Source: an uncultured Elusimicrobia bacterium (GTDB lineage Bacteria; Elusimicrobiota; Elusimicrobia; UBA1565; UBA9628). From it: 64,000 nucleotides of DNA. A model generated the notes under the pieces. It made no database searches. It had not been told where the DNA came from and saw nothing but the letters and a program-made list of their open reading frames with translations. Position numbers and translations under genes: made by a program. The stretch's first letter is position 1; each line of letters begins with the position of its first letter. Location of the stretch: assembly GCA_903881545.1 (NCBI GenBank), contig CAIRTQ010000078.1, positions 1 through 64,000 on the forward strand. The letters are read 5' to 3'. Positions 61,527 to 64,000 of this stretch are shown piece by piece.

Positions 61527-61548
61527 TAGGAATCATTGGCGGACGGCG

Positions 61549-62490
61549 TCAGAAGGCTTTCAGGTAGGTGGAGACGCTATCTTTGATCGTGCCGCGGAGT
61601 TCTTTGGGAGCCAGCACGGTCAGGTGCGGGATCCAGCGCAGGATCGAGGGGATGGCTTCCATGTAATGGCAGAGCGTGGTTTCCAGGACGATGGAGCCGT
61701 CCTGGTTGCGCTGGACGATCTTCTGGCGCGGGAAGAAGCAACGATCCTTGAAGAAAGGAGCCGCGTCCGCGGACACCTTGATGCGGGCGACCTTGTCCCG
61801 CTTCTCGTTGAACCAGATGCTCTGCGTGTCCTGCAGCATCTTCTTGAGCTTCGCCGGCGGCTTGAAGCGCTCATCGAGCATCTCCAGCTTCTGGATGCGG
61901 TCCAGCCGGTTCTTGAAGATCCAACCCTGTCCCGGGTAGCGCACGGCCAGATACCAATAGGCATCATAGTAGATGAGCTTCAGCGGCTCGACGATGAACG
62001 ACTTCTTTTCGTTATCCCCGGTCACATAGACCATCCGCACGCGCCGGTTCCCCTCGATGGCATCCTGGGCGGTCCGCATCAGACCTTCATTCTTCACGGG
62101 CCCCGCGGCCTTGGGCATCATCACGAAGAACGGGGAATCCCATTCCCGGGTGTTCATCACCTTGGCGAAGATGTTCTTGTAGGCTTTCGAAAAATCCCCG
62201 CCCATGTGCCGGGCCACGTCGCACAATGACACCAGCAGGGACACCTCTTCGTTGGAGACGGACAGGCCCTTCAGGGAGTATCCCGGATAGAAACGATAGA
62301 CGCCTTTGGCGAGCTCATCCTCGATGATGGGGAAGCCGGCCGCGGTCAGGCGGGCGATGTCCCGCTGGGCCGTCCGAAGCGAAACCGTGAATTCAGCGGC
62401 CAGGTCCGCCGTCTTCGCCGACTTCGAATCCTGAAGCACGTTCAAAATCTTGATCAGGCGGAACAGCTTCTTGTCGTATTCCTTCCTCAT
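61549..62490 (-). CDS. WYL domain transcriptional regulator (HTH + WYL)
   Basis: KTADLAAEFTVSLRTAQRDIARLTAAGFPI; IVEPLKLIYYDAYWYLAVRYPGQGWIFKNRLDRIQKLEML. Confidence 0.9.
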   Translation of the reverse strand: MRKEYDKKLFRLIKILNVLQDSKSAKTADLAAEFTVSLRTAQRDIARLTAAGFPIIEDELAKGVYRFYPGYSLKGLSVSNEEVSLLVSLCDVARHMGGDFSKAYKNIFAKVMNTREWDSPFFVMMPKAAGPVKNEGLMRTAQDAIEGNRRVRMVYVTGDNEKKSFIVEPLKLIYYDAYWYLAVRYPGQGWIFKNRLDRIQKLEMLDERFKPPAKLKKMLQDTQSIWFNEKRDKVARIKVSADAAPFFKDRCFFPRQKIVQRNQDGSIVLETTLCHYMEAIPSILRWIPHLTVLAPKELRGTIKDSVSTYLKAF

Positions 62491-62521
62491 AGCCCTGCCA
62501 TCCTACAATATAGCCCTGCCA
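62489..62521. repeat. 12-bp direct repeat ATAGCCCTGCCA, 21-bp period
   Basis: 62489-62500 and 62510-62521. Confidence 0.85.
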
Positions 62522-62541
62522 GGCGACACGACGCTGTCGCC
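62522..62541. promoter_or_regulatory. Shared operator GGCGACA-N6-TGTCGCC between divergent WYL and TPR genes
   Basis: 9 nt to TATATT (minus) and 9 nt to TACACT 62551-62556 (plus). Confidence 0.7.
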
Positions 62542-62581
62542 GCCGCGCGGTACACTGATGGCGAAATGATCGGGGAGGGTT

Positions 62582-63388
62582 ATGGTCAATCCTAAAAGCG
62601 AGCAGGATCCGGTGAAGGCCATCGCGCGCTGCCTGGCCGCGGAAGACAGCGCCGGCGCGGTCCGGAATCTCCGCGAGGCGGCCCGGCTGGGGAGGCTGGC
62701 CCCCGCCGACCAAGAAGACGTCCTCTACCGCATCGCCATGACGACGGACGACCGCCGGGTCAGAGACGCGGCCATCGACATCTACGAGGCCGCGGTCCGC
62801 GAAGGCAGGGACTCGGGATGGCTCTGGGAGCGGCTTGGGAACCTGTATTTGGCCTCCGGAGACGATGACGCGGCCATCCGCGCGTACCGCCGCGTCCTGG
62901 AATCCGAATCGCTCGATGGCGAGACGCGCTGGCCGGCACGCTGCATCCTCGCCGATCTTCTGACGGGGAAGGGCCACGCCAAAAAGGCCTTGGACATCCT
63001 GCGGCCGGCGGTTGCGGCGCTGGCGCCCAGCGACACCAATGCGGCGCCGGTCTTCGCGCGCATGGGGGCCGTCCACCTGGCGTTGGCATCCCCGCAGGCG
63101 GCCTGCCGGTGGTACGAAAAAGCGATGGCGCTCGACCCCAATGAGACCGCCTGGCCCAAGGAACTCGCGCTGGGGCTGGAAAAGCTCAAGCGGTACGACC
63201 TGGCCTTGAAGTACTGGGCCGCGGTCCTCGCCATCCCTTCCCTGCGGATGAGCGACACCGTCATGGATGACACGCGGCCCATCTTCAAGGTCCAGGAATA
63301 CATGAAGGACACCGCCATCGCGAAGGCCCATAAGCGCTCCTGCGAGATCGCGCTGGGCGGGAATCCCATCGACAAGAGGGGCCGCTGA
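62582..63388 (+). CDS. TPR repeat protein
   Basis: LGNLYLASGDDDAAIRAYRRVLESE; AVHLALASPQAACRWYEKAMALDPN. Confidence 0.8.
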   Translation: MVNPKSEQDPVKAIARCLAAEDSAGAVRNLREAARLGRLAPADQEDVLYRIAMTTDDRRVRDAAIDIYEAAVREGRDSGWLWERLGNLYLASGDDDAAIRAYRRVLESESLDGETRWPARCILADLLTGKGHAKKALDILRPAVAALAPSDTNAAPVFARMGAVHLALASPQAACRWYEKAMALDPNETAWPKELALGLEKLKRYDLALKYWAAVLAIPSLRMSDTVMDDTRPIFKVQEYMKDTAIAKAHKRSCEIALGGNPIDKRGR

Positions 63389-63389
63389 C

Positions 63390-64000
63390 ATGGACGCCGA
63401 GATACTCATCAAGAAAGGCGACGCCTGCCTGGCCGAAGGCATGTTCGCTATGGCCATCGAGTCGTTCACGAAGGCGATAGCGGCGGAGCCGCGGCGGGCC
63501 GCGGCCTATTGCCGCAGGGCGAAAGCCTACTACGCCAGCCTGCTGGCCCGGCTCGGCAAAGCGCCGAACGACCCGGAAAAATTCGAGGAGTTCGAGCGGA
63601 GCATCCGTGGGCGCGAGGAACTGGATCTGTCGCTGAAGGACTTAAAAGCCGCGCTCTCCTGCGATCCGGGGCTGGCCGAGGCTCATTTCAATATCGGGGT
63701 CATCCAGTACAGCAAGGGACGCCACCGGGATGCCGCGCGCTCTTTCGGTAAAGCCATCGCGCTGGATGAAAGCAACATAGACGCTTACTACCATCGGGTG
63801 ATGGCCTACGAACAATTGGAGGATCTGCCCCGCGCGCTTGCGGACCTCGACGCCATCACCCGCATAGCCCCTGCTTATGCCGAAGCATTCCTGGAACGGG
63901 GCGTGATCTTTTCCGGCCAGGGCAAGCACGCTGATGCCGTGCGGGAGATCGACAAGGCCATCGCCCTGGAACCCGGCGAGGCCAAGTACCATTACCACCG
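63390..64000 (+). CDS. TPR repeat protein, truncated by window end
   Basis: MDAEILIKKGDACLAEGMFAMAIESFTKAIAAEPRRAAAYCRRAKAYY...; open to 64000. Confidence 0.8.
   Translation, partial: MDAEILIKKGDACLAEGMFAMAIESFTKAIAAEPRRAAAYCRRAKAYYASLLARLGKAPNDPEKFEEFERSIRGREELDLSLKDLKAALSCDPGLAEAHFNIGVIQYSKGRHRDAARSFGKAIALDESNIDAYYHRVMAYEQLEDLPRALADLDAITRIAPAYAEAFLERGVIFSGQGKHADAVREIDKAIALEPGEAKYHYH

Overview
High-GC bacterial chromosomal window (Elusimicrobiota-like in flavour, but lineage is not provable from this sequence). About 0.6-37 kb is mostly housekeeping and metabolic: PfkB kinase, Cdh-like hydrolase, U32 peptidase, aminotransferase, a fused Memo-AMMECR1 protein, PLD, class II aldolase, pepT, tag, OsmC, and an enlarged GlmS. 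It also holds a complete F1Fo ATP synthase operon (atpZ-I-B-E-F-H-A-[epimerase]-G-D-C, minus strand) with an NAD-dependent sugar epimerase inserted between atpA and atpG, and a thiolase/carbamoyltransferase/SxtJ/DUF5989 cassette. From ~37.5 to 64 kb the window becomes an accessory, defence-like island. It contains a G-tract-interrupted AlbA_2 gene, a three-gene HipB/HipS/HipT-type toxin-antitoxin locus, and a DUF4143-type ATPase with a palindrome-flanked promoter. It also contains shuffled DUF1016 and ORF6N genes with duplicated radical-SAM fragments, an AT-richer DUF262 + AIPR gene pair, an AddA/AddB-like helicase-nuclease pair, and a WYL regulator + AAA ATPase + TPR module. The most unusual signals are regulatory. 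(1) Four unrelated accessory genes share a leaderless, ECF-sigma-like promoter (GGAAN-N16-CGTA, fixed 8 nt from the start codon). (2) The operator GCGACA-N6-TGTCGC recurs at the WYL/TPR divergent promoter and the AAA promoter, at a constant 9-10 nt from each -10 box. All product names are by eye from protein motifs; no database search was run.
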